NCBI RefSeq assembly: GCF_024808815.1
Contig: NZ_JANUCS010000001.1
Span: 124,001-188,000 of the forward strand
Length of the DNA: 64,000 bases
Origin: Methanosalsum natronophilum
GTDB taxonomy: Archaea > Halobacteriota > Methanosarcinia > Methanosarcinales > Methanosarcinaceae
Direction: 5' to 3'
In this document: piece after piece, positions 17,411 through 25,576 of the stretch
How positions within the stretch are numbered: the stretch's first letter is position 1
Layout of the letters: each line of letters opens with the position of its first letter
Notes under the pieces: model-generated
The model's input: the letters and a program-made list of their open reading frames with translations, nothing else
Database searches by the model: none
Told to the model about the DNA's origin: nothing
Translations under genes and position numbers: made by a program

Positions 17411-18751
17411 TTATTGTCCTCCATTCATCATGCAGCTTGAATGCATACTATCAGATTCTTTTACAGCATCTGGATAAACCCTACTAAGGGATACTTTTGC
17501 ATATTTTATAAGTTGAAGAATATGTCTTTTTGATGGACATACTGCAGAACATTTACCACATTCGATACAATTCATGACAAAAAGTTCCATACATTCATCA
17601 TATCGTCCCCTATCAACTAAAGTTGCAATCCTTGCTGGTACTAAATCCACTGGACAATTATCAACACACCTTCCACAATGTATACATTCAATAGCTTCTA
17701 AAGTTTCCATATCTTCTTCATTCTGAACATATATGCTTATCATGTCCTTAGTTACCGGTACTTCATCTGTAAATTGTGCAGTTCCAGTTAATGGTCCATT
17801 GACTATCAGTTTTCCTGGCTCACCTACATAACCCTCACATGCCTCTATAACATCCTTTATTGGTGTTCCAATTTTCACTAAAATTCTTTGAGGTGTATTG
17901 ACAGCTCCTGAAACTTTAATAACCGTTTCATAAAAGGGCTTTCCATCATTAATTGCATCATGTACAGCCTTTGCAGATTTCAAGCCACATATAGCAACTC
18001 CAACATCAGAAGGGTCACAGGTTTTAGATACTTTCCTACCAGTCACACGTTCAGTAAAGAGATTAAACAAACTTTTCCCATACATTGGTTTCTGTGAAAC
18101 CACTACAATATCTGTATTCATGTCATCAAAGTAGTAGTCAATTTTTCTATTTCCTACTAAAGGAGCTACATGCACGTGTTCACCATTATAAGTAGTTCTC
18201 TCAAATGCATTTATTGATTCAGCATCATCATTACGTAATACAATAGCACCCTTTGAAACATTAGCAGCTTTCATCAAAATCTTTAATGAGCTTATTATGC
18301 TTGATGCATAATCACCTGGGTCCGAGTAATCACCTTGTATCCATTCAGAAGAGGTTGCATTGATTATCACAGTATCTATATTTTTATTTAAGGGAGCAAG
18401 TACCATATGAGTTGGTACCCCATAATTTTCAACTATCCCCGCATTCTTTATTGCTTCAATCAGTTCACTCGGATTTAAGTCATCTTGTTTAACAAAATCT
18501 ACAGATCTTTGTTCTTCATCCGGTTGAACAATTATACTTTCAACCCTTTTGCCATTTGGATGCGGGACTTCTTCTATAGAAATAACTTCTCCTGCTACAC
18601 TAGAATGAACACTCGCACAAAAAGGAGACTCATTACAATCTCCTATTTTTTGACCTACAAGTACTTTATCACCTTTAGCAACAAGAGGAGTGCAAATAGC
18701 TCCTTCATGTTGTTTTAAGGGGATAATTACTTTTTCAACCGTTTTATCCAT
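17411..18751 (-). CDS. rnfC: Rnf complex subunit C
   Basis: RnfC is a peripheral iron-sulfur protein of 446 residues from ATG 18751. That start overlaps the cytochrome stop codon, with AGAGGT upstream; an open frame further upstream to 18778 lies inside the cytochrome gene and is unlikely. An N-terminal sandwich/barrel region (HEGAICTPLVAKGDKVLVGQ) is followed by an SLBB-like region. Two ferredoxin motifs, CIHCGRCVDNCPVDL and CIECGKCSAVCPSKR, lie near the C-terminus. In Methanosarcina Rnf there is no NADH role; RnfC links internal Fe-S and flavin carriers. Confidence 0.94.
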   Translation of the reverse strand: MDKTVEKVIIPLKQHEGAICTPLVAKGDKVLVGQKIGDCNESPFCASVHSSVAGEVISIEEVPHPNGKRVESIIVQPDEEQRSVDFVKQDDLNPSELIEAIKNAGIVENYGVPTHMVLAPLNKNIDTVIINATSSEWIQGDYSDPGDYASSIISSLKILMKAANVSKGAIVLRNDDAESINAFERTTYNGEHVHVAPLVGNRKIDYYFDDMNTDIVVVSQKPMYGKSLFNLFTERVTGRKVSKTCDPSDVGVAICGLKSAKAVHDAINDGKPFYETVIKVSGAVNTPQRILVKIGTPIKDVIEACEGYVGEPGKLIVNGPLTGTAQFTDEVPVTKDMISIYVQNEEDMETLEAIECIHCGRCVDNCPVDLVPARIATLVDRGRYDECMELFVMNCIECGKCSAVCPSKRHILQLIKYAKVSLSRVYPDAVKESDSMHSSCMMNGGQ

Positions 18752-20357
18752 TACCTCTATTTTGCTCAAACAAAACACTCCTTAATACGGGTTCTCTTTC
18801 AACTTGCCCAGGTGGCTGCCTAGGTAGTGTCATTGAAACATCTTCATCTGACCAGTTAGTTGGCGGATCAGTTTCTGCAGGATCTTCCTGGTATCCAAGG
18901 AATGCCCAGTCCATTGCTGGTCTTTCAACATGACAGCTTATGCAGTCATCTGGTTTTTCATCATTTACCGGGAAATGAGCTTCTTGTAAAAACTCAGAAC
19001 CGGATACCCCATGACACCCATCACAAGATAGTGGATCATCCAAGCCAACTTTTGAGCCCGCAATGTTGTGGTATATCGGATAGTATAATTCTACTGTCCT
19101 AAGTATTGCATTTGGATAGTCTGGTTCGCCATCTCCAGATATATCAACAGACCTAATTTCCTCTTCAGTCACGGTTCCATCACCATCAATATCAGCCTGT
19201 TCAACATGAGATATTGGAATTGGATTGCCTACTGAAGTACTGGTATTTGGGTTTTGAACAATATCATCATCAATGCCCTTATCCCACCATGTTCCAGTAA
19301 TAACATTAAATGGAGCCATCCTTACATCTTCATCTTCCTTACTATAAGGCATTGGTAGTCGATCATCACCTTCTGTGGGTTTATACCAGCCAATCATAGG
19401 TGTGGTGTCAGATTCACGAATAGTCTCTTTACGTTCACCGTCCTTCCACGAAAAACTTTCTAGAGGATATGAATTATCCATTCTATCAGCTCCTGCAAGC
19501 TTAGGTACGTGGCAAGATGTACAAGTCATGAACTCAAGGTGAGCGTCAGCCATTGGACCATGTGATATTCCTTCGTGACATCCACTTGCTGTACATGTAG
19601 GCATCTGGTTTGATAGCTCTTCATGCCCGGGAGGAGTTGTATCTTGCATGCTGCTGCCAATCTCATGATCATCTGTTATGTGGCAGTCTAAGCAGTTCAT
19701 ATCTCCATGAACGTCATAGCTCGAATGTGCATCCTCCGCCCATGTTACGGCAGTAGTTTTTGCTTCTTGAAGGTGACATGTTTGTGCACAGTTTTGATTT
19801 GAGGGTCCACCATAAATTGGATCATGAACCGCAATTATCACTGGTAATGGAGTTAAGACATCAGCTACGTAACTAGCGATATAAAACGGAGATTGTTCCA
19901 GATTTGATCTCGCCTCTTTGAATGCCTTTTCATTAGCTATCTCATAGTCCCCACTAATTAAAGCATCAGAGCGTTTATTAAAATCGTATTGACCTGTTTG
20001 ATCATGGCAAATCAAACAATCAATATCTACACCAAAATCAGCTAATGGTCCACCACCAGGATGATTTATTCCTACATTCTCAATCCATCTCTGTTCACCA
20101 TCAACTTCAAAATTAGTATTTGTTAAAGGTGACCAGCTAGTAACATCGGTTTGAACGTGATAAGACATTTCAGTCTCAGTATGGACATTATAATGACACC
20201 CTGCACATGTTTGATCGGACCACTTACCCTCGGTCATATAATGCTGTGCATGCGAATCATATCCTGAATATCCTAAATACGCGTTCACACCCGCAATAGC
20301 AAAAACAAAAACAGTAATTGCCACTAATATAATATCCAGTTTACTCATAATAATCAC
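18744..20357 (-). CDS. mmcA: MmcA-like multiheme c-type cytochrome
   Basis: This 537-residue protein has an N-terminal signal or membrane helix (residues 8-30) and the rest outside the membrane. Canonical CXXCH heme sites begin at residues 51, 114, 222, 279, 445 and 472. A CX3CH (CAQTCH, residue 190) and a CX4CH (CTASGCH, residue 255) may hold further hemes. Residues 389-400 read as a complete EF-hand-type loop (Asp at 1, 3 and 5, Gly at 6, Glu at 12). In M. acetivorans the MmcA cytochrome precedes rnfC and connects Rnf to methanophenazine or external acceptors. GTG 20357 and ATG 20348 are alternative starts. Confidence 0.92.
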   Translation of the reverse strand: MIIMSKLDIILVAITVFVFAIAGVNAYLGYSGYDSHAQHYMTEGKWSDQTCAGCHYNVHTETEMSYHVQTDVTSWSPLTNTNFEVDGEQRWIENVGINHPGGGPLADFGVDIDCLICHDQTGQYDFNKRSDALISGDYEIANEKAFKEARSNLEQSPFYIASYVADVLTPLPVIIAVHDPIYGGPSNQNCAQTCHLQEAKTTAVTWAEDAHSSYDVHGDMNCLDCHITDDHEIGSSMQDTTPPGHEELSNQMPTCTASGCHEGISHGPMADAHLEFMTCTSCHVPKLAGADRMDNSYPLESFSWKDGERKETIRESDTTPMIGWYKPTEGDDRLPMPYSKEDEDVRMAPFNVITGTWWDKGIDDDIVQNPNTSTSVGNPIPISHVEQADIDGDGTVTEEEIRSVDISGDGEPDYPNAILRTVELYYPIYHNIAGSKVGLDDPLSCDGCHGVSGSEFLQEAHFPVNDEKPDDCISCHVERPAMDWAFLGYQEDPAETDPPTNWSDEDVSMTLPRQPPGQVEREPVLRSVLFEQNRGNG

Positions 20358-20361
20358 TCAG

Positions 20362-20799
20362 TCAGTCACTTACATTATTGGATGATTTGTTACTTTTTTT
20401 TTCAGATGCTTGTTCCAATTCTTTAATTACAACACTTATAATATTCCTTAACCTTTCTTTATTAAGAACTTGCATTTCATCTGAAACGTATTTATTCAAA
20501 TCGAACCTTTTAGTTGTTTCAATTACATTAAAATCAAATATCTTAGACATTAAAGACTTCTTGCCAGTATATCCAATAAAACTCATATCAAGATGATTTC
20601 CAACATAATATGCTTTTATTTCAATTTTTTCTAAAAATGAGTTTTGTTTTCTGTAAATAAAATTAAAATAATTTTCAGCAAAATGATTTTCGACTATTAC
20701 CCAACCATAGTCTTCAATAATTTGATTAATTGCAACCATTAGATATTTGTCTTTACCTGCCTTTTTAGTAAATTCTTTTTTAACTTCTTTATCGGCCAT
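20362..20799 (-). CDS. Uncharacterised 145-residue protein leading the cytochrome-rnf operon
   Basis: I do not recognise a family. The protein is soluble, Lys- and Asn-rich, with alternating strands in the middle (IIEDYGWVIVENHFAENYFN, then a FLEKIEIKAYYVG region) and a long charged C-terminal helix ending in a Ser/Asn-rich tail. It has no cysteine, no signal peptide and no membrane segment. It lies four bases upstream of the cytochrome start in the same direction, so it should be the first gene of the rnf transcript. A regulatory or assembly role is possible but unsupported. Confidence 0.7.
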   Translation of the reverse strand: MADKEVKKEFTKKAGKDKYLMVAINQIIEDYGWVIVENHFAENYFNFIYRKQNSFLEKIEIKAYYVGNHLDMSFIGYTGKKSLMSKIFDFNVIETTKRFDLNKYVSDEMQVLNKERLRNIISVVIKELEQASEKKSNKSSNNVSD

Positions 20800-20851
20800 A
20801 ATAAATACCTAAATTTCTCTTAAATTTGTAACATCAATAAATTTAACGTTA

Positions 20852-20864
20852 CTTATAGGTTTCG
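20852..20864 (-). promoter_or_regulatory. Likely promoter of the cytochrome-rnf operon
   Basis: On the minus strand a CGAAA BRE-like element (20860-20864) directly precedes CCTATAAG (TATAAG at 20852-20857). A transcription start about 25 bases downstream would leave a leader of about 30 bases before the ATG at 20799, with AGGT as a weak ribosome site. The region of 173 bases is shared with the divergent apbE gene. Confidence 0.45.
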
Positions 20865-20972
20865 AAGTTATTAGTATCATCTAAAGTTCAACCATTATTT
20901 AGCATAGATAGCTTAGTCTCTTACTTAGTCATATGGTTAATTTTAAACAATATGTCTCCATAGCAGAAATAT

Positions 20973-22004
20973 ATGAAGCTAAGAAATATTCTCGTTACTT
21001 TGGGGATAACAATCTTAATTGTAGGCATAGTTCTAATAGTTGCAGGTTTTGTATTTAGTGCAGATACTACAAACAAAGAAGTTGAAAAAGATTTTAAAAC
21101 AACTCGCAACGTCATGAATACTCCTGTAACAATTTATGTAATTCATGAAAATGAGGAAGTTGCTCAAAGTGCAATCAATAAAGCTTTTGACAGAATGATT
21201 GAGATTGAAAACAAAATGAGCCACTTTAACCAAGATAGTTATATTGCGCAATTGAATGCTAAAAGCAACCTTGAAATTGCAGATCCCGATGTTTTATACG
21301 TTATTGATAGATCAAAGCATTATTCAGAAATTAGTGATGGTGCATTTGACATCACAGTAAAACCTATTTTAGACCTTTGGGAAAGTGCATTTGCACCGGA
21401 TGGACCTAATGAACCACCAAATCAATCTCAAATTGATGAGACTTTACAACTCGTTGATTTCTCTTCGATAAAAATAGACAACAACCATATTAGGATGCAA
21501 GAAAATATGAGTATTGATCTTGGAGGAATTGCAAAAGGATATGCAGTCGATCAAGCTATACTTATATTAAAAGAAGAAGGTATCAAAAATGCATTTGTAA
21601 CTGCTGGTGGAGATGGAAAATACATAGGAATAAACTCTATAAAGAATGAAAAATGGGTAATAGGTCTCCAAAACCCGGACAGAGATCAGGATTTTCTTAC
21701 TCGTATGAAATTACAGAATATGTCAGTAGCCACAAGTGGCAATTATGAAAGATATTTCAGTGAAGAAGCACGAGTCTCTCATATAGCCGATCCAAGAACG
21801 GGCTATCCAGTAGACCACCTCATAAGTACTACTGTAATTGCTGATAAGGCAATAAGTGCGGACTCCCTTGCTACTGCCCTTTTTGTGATGGATCCTGATG
21901 AAGGGTTACAAATGATAGAAAGTATAGATTATGCAGAATGTCTAATAATTACAAAAGAAAAAGATAAGATAAGATCTAGTGGTTTTGAGAAGTATGAATT
22001 ATAA
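20973..22004 (+). CDS. apbE: FAD:protein FMN transferase (ApbE)
   Basis: This 343-residue ApbE is anchored by one N-terminal hydrophobic segment (residues 8-29), placing the domain outside the cytoplasm. Family blocks seen are the FNQDSYIAQLN region, DGAFDITVKPILDLW, the DLGGIAKGYAVDQA glycine-rich stretch, TAGGDGKYIG, and a Mg-binding C-terminal region SADSLATALFVMDP. It moves FMN from FAD onto Thr of target proteins. Its divergent placement next to the rnf operon, whose RnfG and RnfD carry target motifs, makes those subunits the probable substrates. Confidence 0.93.
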   Translation: MKLRNILVTLGITILIVGIVLIVAGFVFSADTTNKEVEKDFKTTRNVMNTPVTIYVIHENEEVAQSAINKAFDRMIEIENKMSHFNQDSYIAQLNAKSNLEIADPDVLYVIDRSKHYSEISDGAFDITVKPILDLWESAFAPDGPNEPPNQSQIDETLQLVDFSSIKIDNNHIRMQENMSIDLGGIAKGYAVDQAILILKEEGIKNAFVTAGGDGKYIGINSIKNEKWVIGLQNPDRDQDFLTRMKLQNMSVATSGNYERYFSEEARVSHIADPRTGYPVDHLISTTVIADKAISADSLATALFVMDPDEGLQMIESIDYAECLIITKEKDKIRSSGFEKYEL

Positions 22005-22008
22005 TATC

Positions 22009-22554
22009 TTACTGTAGCTCAAATTCATGAATAGTCTCATAAATTGGACCTGATGGGGTTAAAATACTTTTTTTTAATTTTACTGTATTAACCCTCATAT
22101 TTCCAATATGTATATTTTTCAGCTTCCCATAAATAGATAAAAAATCTTTTTTTTCTGTCTTGCTAAGGTGCTTTATTCTGGAAATTGTTATATGAGGAAT
22201 AAACTCTTTGTCATCTTTTGGAAAAGTTATTTTATTTAAACTATTCTCAATAGCATCATGCAGTTCAGTAAAGCTACCATCAGCTCCTACCCATAATACT
22301 TTAGGGGATGATTTTTTAGGGAATAAACCTAATTGCCCAATGCTAGCATCAAATCCAGCCATATTTAAACTACTCAATGATTCCAATACATTTTGCACTG
22401 TAGATTCTTTAACTTCACCTAAAAATTTCATGGTTATATGTAAATGAGATTGCTTTACCTGCTTTAATTTGAAAGTCGAAAATTTATTCTGAATTTCAAA
22501 TATTCTTTCTTGATGTAATTGTGGAATATCTACAGCAATGAATATTCTAGGCAT
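22009..22554 (-). CDS. thpR: RNA 2',3'-cyclic phosphodiesterase
   Basis: This is a 2H phosphoesterase of about 181 residues. The two HXTX motifs are HLHITMKFLG near residue 41 and HITISRIKH near residue 125. The start MPRIFIAVDIP is typical of ThpR/LigT. The enzyme opens 2',3'-cyclic phosphates on RNA and can act as a 2'-5' RNA ligase in vitro. ATG 22554 is chosen for its spacing to AAGGTGA; GTG 22563 and ATG 22557 are in frame. It converges with apbE, with only four bases between the stops. Confidence 0.9.
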   Translation of the reverse strand: MPRIFIAVDIPQLHQERIFEIQNKFSTFKLKQVKQSHLHITMKFLGEVKESTVQNVLESLSSLNMAGFDASIGQLGLFPKKSSPKVLWVGADGSFTELHDAIENSLNKITFPKDDKEFIPHITISRIKHLSKTEKKDFLSIYGKLKNIHIGNMRVNTVKLKKSILTPSGPIYETIHEFELQ

Positions 22555-22563
22555 CATGATCAC

Positions 22564-23450
22564 CTTTTGATTTAATTTTCATCTCATAAAACATGAATAA
22601 ATCTATACTTAATATTGTTGCAATATCTGATTAAAGGTTCTGTAGAAATCTTTATGAAAACAATAATTTTAAAAGAATTCTTTCGACATTAGTACTCAAT
22701 TTTTGCATTTTACTTTCTTTAATTGATTTGTTTACCATATTCTCTTTTCAAAGCTTGATGATTTTTCAAAAAAGGTTTTTTAGGTGGCAAATTTACTCAT
22801 TAAATTCTTCAACCACTTATAAGATGATGGAAATCATATCTTTTGTTAAAAACATAATAATCTAAATTACCTGAAACTTGAAAGCCAGTAGAATAAATTT
22901 CTAAGCATTAATTGCGATGCTTATTTTCAGCTGTCAACACCTTTAATTCTATTCCTTAGTTAATAATAGTATTTCCGCCTGTATTTCCACTTGAATCAGC
23001 GCAGTTATGTATATTCTTTGACCATGGTAATAAAATAATTTTAGAGTTTATTTCAATATCTTTTACAACATATTAATTAAATTCTACTCATGATTTTTTG
23101 GATAGCTTACTTGTTTCACTCCTATTTTATCGTGTACATTATACATTAATTCAATGATTTTAACAACGATTCTATACATCTCATCTAATACTTTTTTTAT
23201 TAGAACCAAGATCATTAGCTGGTGATGAGCACATCCCTTTGAGAATACTTACTGCTACACAATGAAAGGTAAAGTCTTTCTGATAAAGTAATACCTGTAC
23301 AAATAAAGTTTAATTATTTACTGAAAAAAGTATTTATCCCTATCATTTCGTTTTGTCTTGTGTAACAAAAAATACAGGGAATTCATTCTCCTAATAATTT
23401 TAAGGTTACTTAGAATAGGAGATAGGACTTATACAGAGTCTGGTCTAATA
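22564..23450. other. Gene-poor AT-rich region of about 0.9 kb
   Basis: No convincing gene is visible. All six frames are interrupted often; the longest readable piece I looked at is about 43 codons on the minus strand (ATG near 23214, stop near 23084), which has no recognisable motif. No tRNA, GC-rich structured RNA or terminal repeats were found. The length is exceptional here, as most intergenic gaps are below 200 bases, so a decayed gene or an AT-rich small RNA remains possible. Confidence 0.4.
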
Positions 23451-23451
23451 C

Positions 23452-23465
23452 ATTTTATATATTAT
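23452..23465 (+). promoter_or_regulatory. Likely dacZ promoter TATA box
   Basis: The stretch TTTTATATATTATA lies about 35 bases upstream of the dacZ ATG (23494). GAGGT (23484-23488) is a ribosome binding site five bases before the start. The expected transcription start is near 23483 or a little earlier, so the leader would be short. Confidence 0.45.
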
Positions 23466-23493
23466 ATGTAGCTAATATTGTACGAGGTCTGCA

Positions 23494-24372
23494 ATGAGGA
23501 ATACAAACATAATTATAGAAAATGCATTGGACTTGGCACATAAAATAGATGCTTGTGCAATAATTGTGTTTGGGGATTTACCAATAGACGAACATAATAT
23601 CCAATGTGATATACCTATATATGTTATATCAAAACGACCTAAAAATTTCATTAAATATATGATTTCAGCAAGCATGGAAAGAACTCAGGACACTGATAAT
23701 ATCAGTTCTCAAATTTTCCAGGAAACTACAGGTAATATTGAACACTTGGAAAAGATTGCTGCCATCGAATATTTTTTAGATAGGGTAAGCCAAGGAGTGG
23801 TTCTAGGTTTAATAGAATCATTTGATTCAACCTCTATAATAGTTCATAAGATTGAAGAAAATCCTATTGTCAAAGTGATGGAAGAGTGCGAGGATAGAAT
23901 CTCTTCTGATGTCCTAAAAGCCATATTGACTATTGCACTCGAAATAGCAGATGCTGGTAGAGAAGGGAAGAAAGTAGGAACAGCTTTTGTTGTAGGAGAT
24001 GTAGAAGAAGTTCTAAAAAGGTCGCACCAAATAATTATCAATCCATATTATGGACATTCAGATAATGAAAGAAGTGTATTAAATACAGAAAATTGGGAAT
24101 CAATCAAAGAATTTGCTCAAATAGATGGAGTTTTCATAATATCTGATGACGGATATATACATGCTGCTGGTCGATATTTAGATATTGATGCTAGAGATGT
24201 CTCAATTGATAAAGGTTTAGGTGGAAGACATGTATCCGCAGCTACGATCACAAGGGATACTGTTGCGCTAGCCGTAACTATTTCTGAATCTGGTGGTGTA
24301 GTTAGAGTCTACATGGATGGTATCATGAAATTCTCTATTGAAACTTCTGAGCGTGTAATTAAATTAAATTAA
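23494..24372 (+). CDS. dacZ: Diadenylate cyclase with C-terminal DisA_N domain (DacZ-like)
   Basis: The 292-residue product ends in a DisA_N (DAC) domain. QIDGVFIISDDGYIHAAGRYL corresponds to the DGA motif and GLGGRHVSAATITR to the RHxxA motif that bind and cyclise two ATP into cyclic di-AMP. The N-terminal half, about 140 residues starting IIENALDLAHKIDACAIIVFG, resembles a pyruvate-kinase C-terminal-like regulatory fold, the arrangement of archaeal DacZ. In euryarchaea c-di-AMP is linked to osmotic and potassium control. The usual DGA Ala is Val here. No phosphodiesterase or receptor is adjacent. Confidence 0.88.
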   Translation: MRNTNIIIENALDLAHKIDACAIIVFGDLPIDEHNIQCDIPIYVISKRPKNFIKYMISASMERTQDTDNISSQIFQETTGNIEHLEKIAAIEYFLDRVSQGVVLGLIESFDSTSIIVHKIEENPIVKVMEECEDRISSDVLKAILTIALEIADAGREGKKVGTAFVVGDVEEVLKRSHQIIINPYYGHSDNERSVLNTENWESIKEFAQIDGVFIISDDGYIHAAGRYLDIDARDVSIDKGLGGRHVSAATITRDTVALAVTISESGGVVRVYMDGIMKFSIETSERVIKLN

Positions 24373-24512
24373 ACTAGCTTCAAGCAATAAATTAGTATCT
24401 AGTTTGAAATTTACAGCAGTTAGTTGAGATTTTAATTTCCTAACTAGATGTCTTGTAAATATATAACTAGTAATGTCAGCTTCTAAGATCACTATTGCTA
24501 ATACTTAATATT

Positions 24513-25556
24513 TTATTGAACTTTAAATCGAAGAAGTGCTGCAATACCACCAAGAGACATTAGTTTCTGACCTGGTTCAAAATCAGTGCTAAATACAACA
24601 ATACGTCCTTGATTGTTTTCTACTGAAATTAAAAATTCATCTATATCCTCTTTTTCTCTTTTAGTCCTTAGCATTTCATCTGCAATTAGGAGCGTTTCAA
24701 TGGATCCATAATTATGAGCTTGTAAAACTTGTTCATACCCATATTCTGCTTTTCCATTTGTAGATATTTCTTTTAATAATTCATCCATCAATTTTGATTC
24801 TCGAGCAATACGCGATTCTTCCATGATTCTATCAACTGCACCTCTTTTCAATACTTCTTGAAATCCCGACATACCTATTGATGAGGTATCCTCAACTAGA
24901 ATCAGTTCTGATAGGCTTGGTTCTTTTTTGTTTAAATGATTTACAAAATCTTCTTTAGTAAATCCTGGTCCTGCAATAACAACTGATTCTGAACCCGTAT
25001 GTAGTGTTAAAATTTGACCCAATATTTCATCAAAAAACACTTCCCTCAAGGTCCCTTCACCTTTTCCAGAAGATTGCGTGATATGAGAGTATGTTTCTAT
25101 CCCATAGTGTCGCACTAGACCTATGTCTGCATCACCTTCCTCTAAACAAACAATGATTACTTTTGGTCTTTTAGAAGCTTTTTCAGCTTCCTTAATTCGT
25201 TCTAATTGATCTGATTTCCAGTTTTTGACTATAGATAGTTGAGTATCTTGCTCGATATTGAGTGTGTGGTATGATCCAATGTCCATCCCTGATTCGATAA
25301 CACCATGTACACGTAATCTGTTAGCAAACTTATGGAATTCAACTTTTTCTACATTGACTCCAAGTCTAACTGTTTTTTTTTCAGATTTCTCAGGTCTAAT
25401 TTTATCTGTTGAAACATCTGCTTTCCTTTTAGTAACAGAATAAACAATATCGCCATTTTCTATAATGTACTTCAAGTGCCAGAGATCATCTAAAGATTCG
25501 GTTACAAGTGAAACTTCTCCAATATTGCCCTTTAAGAAATGTTTTACTATTCTCAT
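24513..25556 (-). CDS. pelA: Pelota (Dom34) ribosome rescue factor
   Basis: The 347-residue archaeal Pelota is related to aRF1 but lacks the GGQ and stop-codon reading motifs. It enters the empty A site of stalled ribosomes and, with ABCE1, splits them. N-terminal residues 1-130 form the Sm-like domain (GEVSLVTESLDDLWHLKYII). The central domain includes KVIIVCLEEGDADIGLVRHYG, and the C-terminal domain begins near residue 255. It is encoded 20 bases after rqcH in the same direction. Confidence 0.94.
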   Translation of the reverse strand: MRIVKHFLKGNIGEVSLVTESLDDLWHLKYIIENGDIVYSVTKRKADVSTDKIRPEKSEKKTVRLGVNVEKVEFHKFANRLRVHGVIESGMDIGSYHTLNIEQDTQLSIVKNWKSDQLERIKEAEKASKRPKVIIVCLEEGDADIGLVRHYGIETYSHITQSSGKGEGTLREVFFDEILGQILTLHTGSESVVIAGPGFTKEDFVNHLNKKEPSLSELILVEDTSSIGMSGFQEVLKRGAVDRIMEESRIARESKLMDELLKEISTNGKAEYGYEQVLQAHNYGSIETLLIADEMLRTKREKEDIDEFLISVENNQGRIVVFSTDFEPGQKLMSLGGIAALLRFKVQ

Positions 25557-25576
25557 TTGAATTCTCCATTACCTTT

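Noticed and set aside
18752-18778. Longer rnfC beginning at 18778
   Set aside because: The extra nine codons overlap the cytochrome coding region, and the ATG at 18751 has its own ribosome binding site.
22564-23450. Insertion sequence remnant
   Set aside because: No terminal inverted repeats, target duplication or transposase motif could be identified, so it is reported only as an unexplained gap.
24371-24415. Terminator hairpin between dacZ and pelota (AAACTAG/CTAGTTT)
   Set aside because: The stem is only seven pairs with a 31-base loop, which is not convincing.
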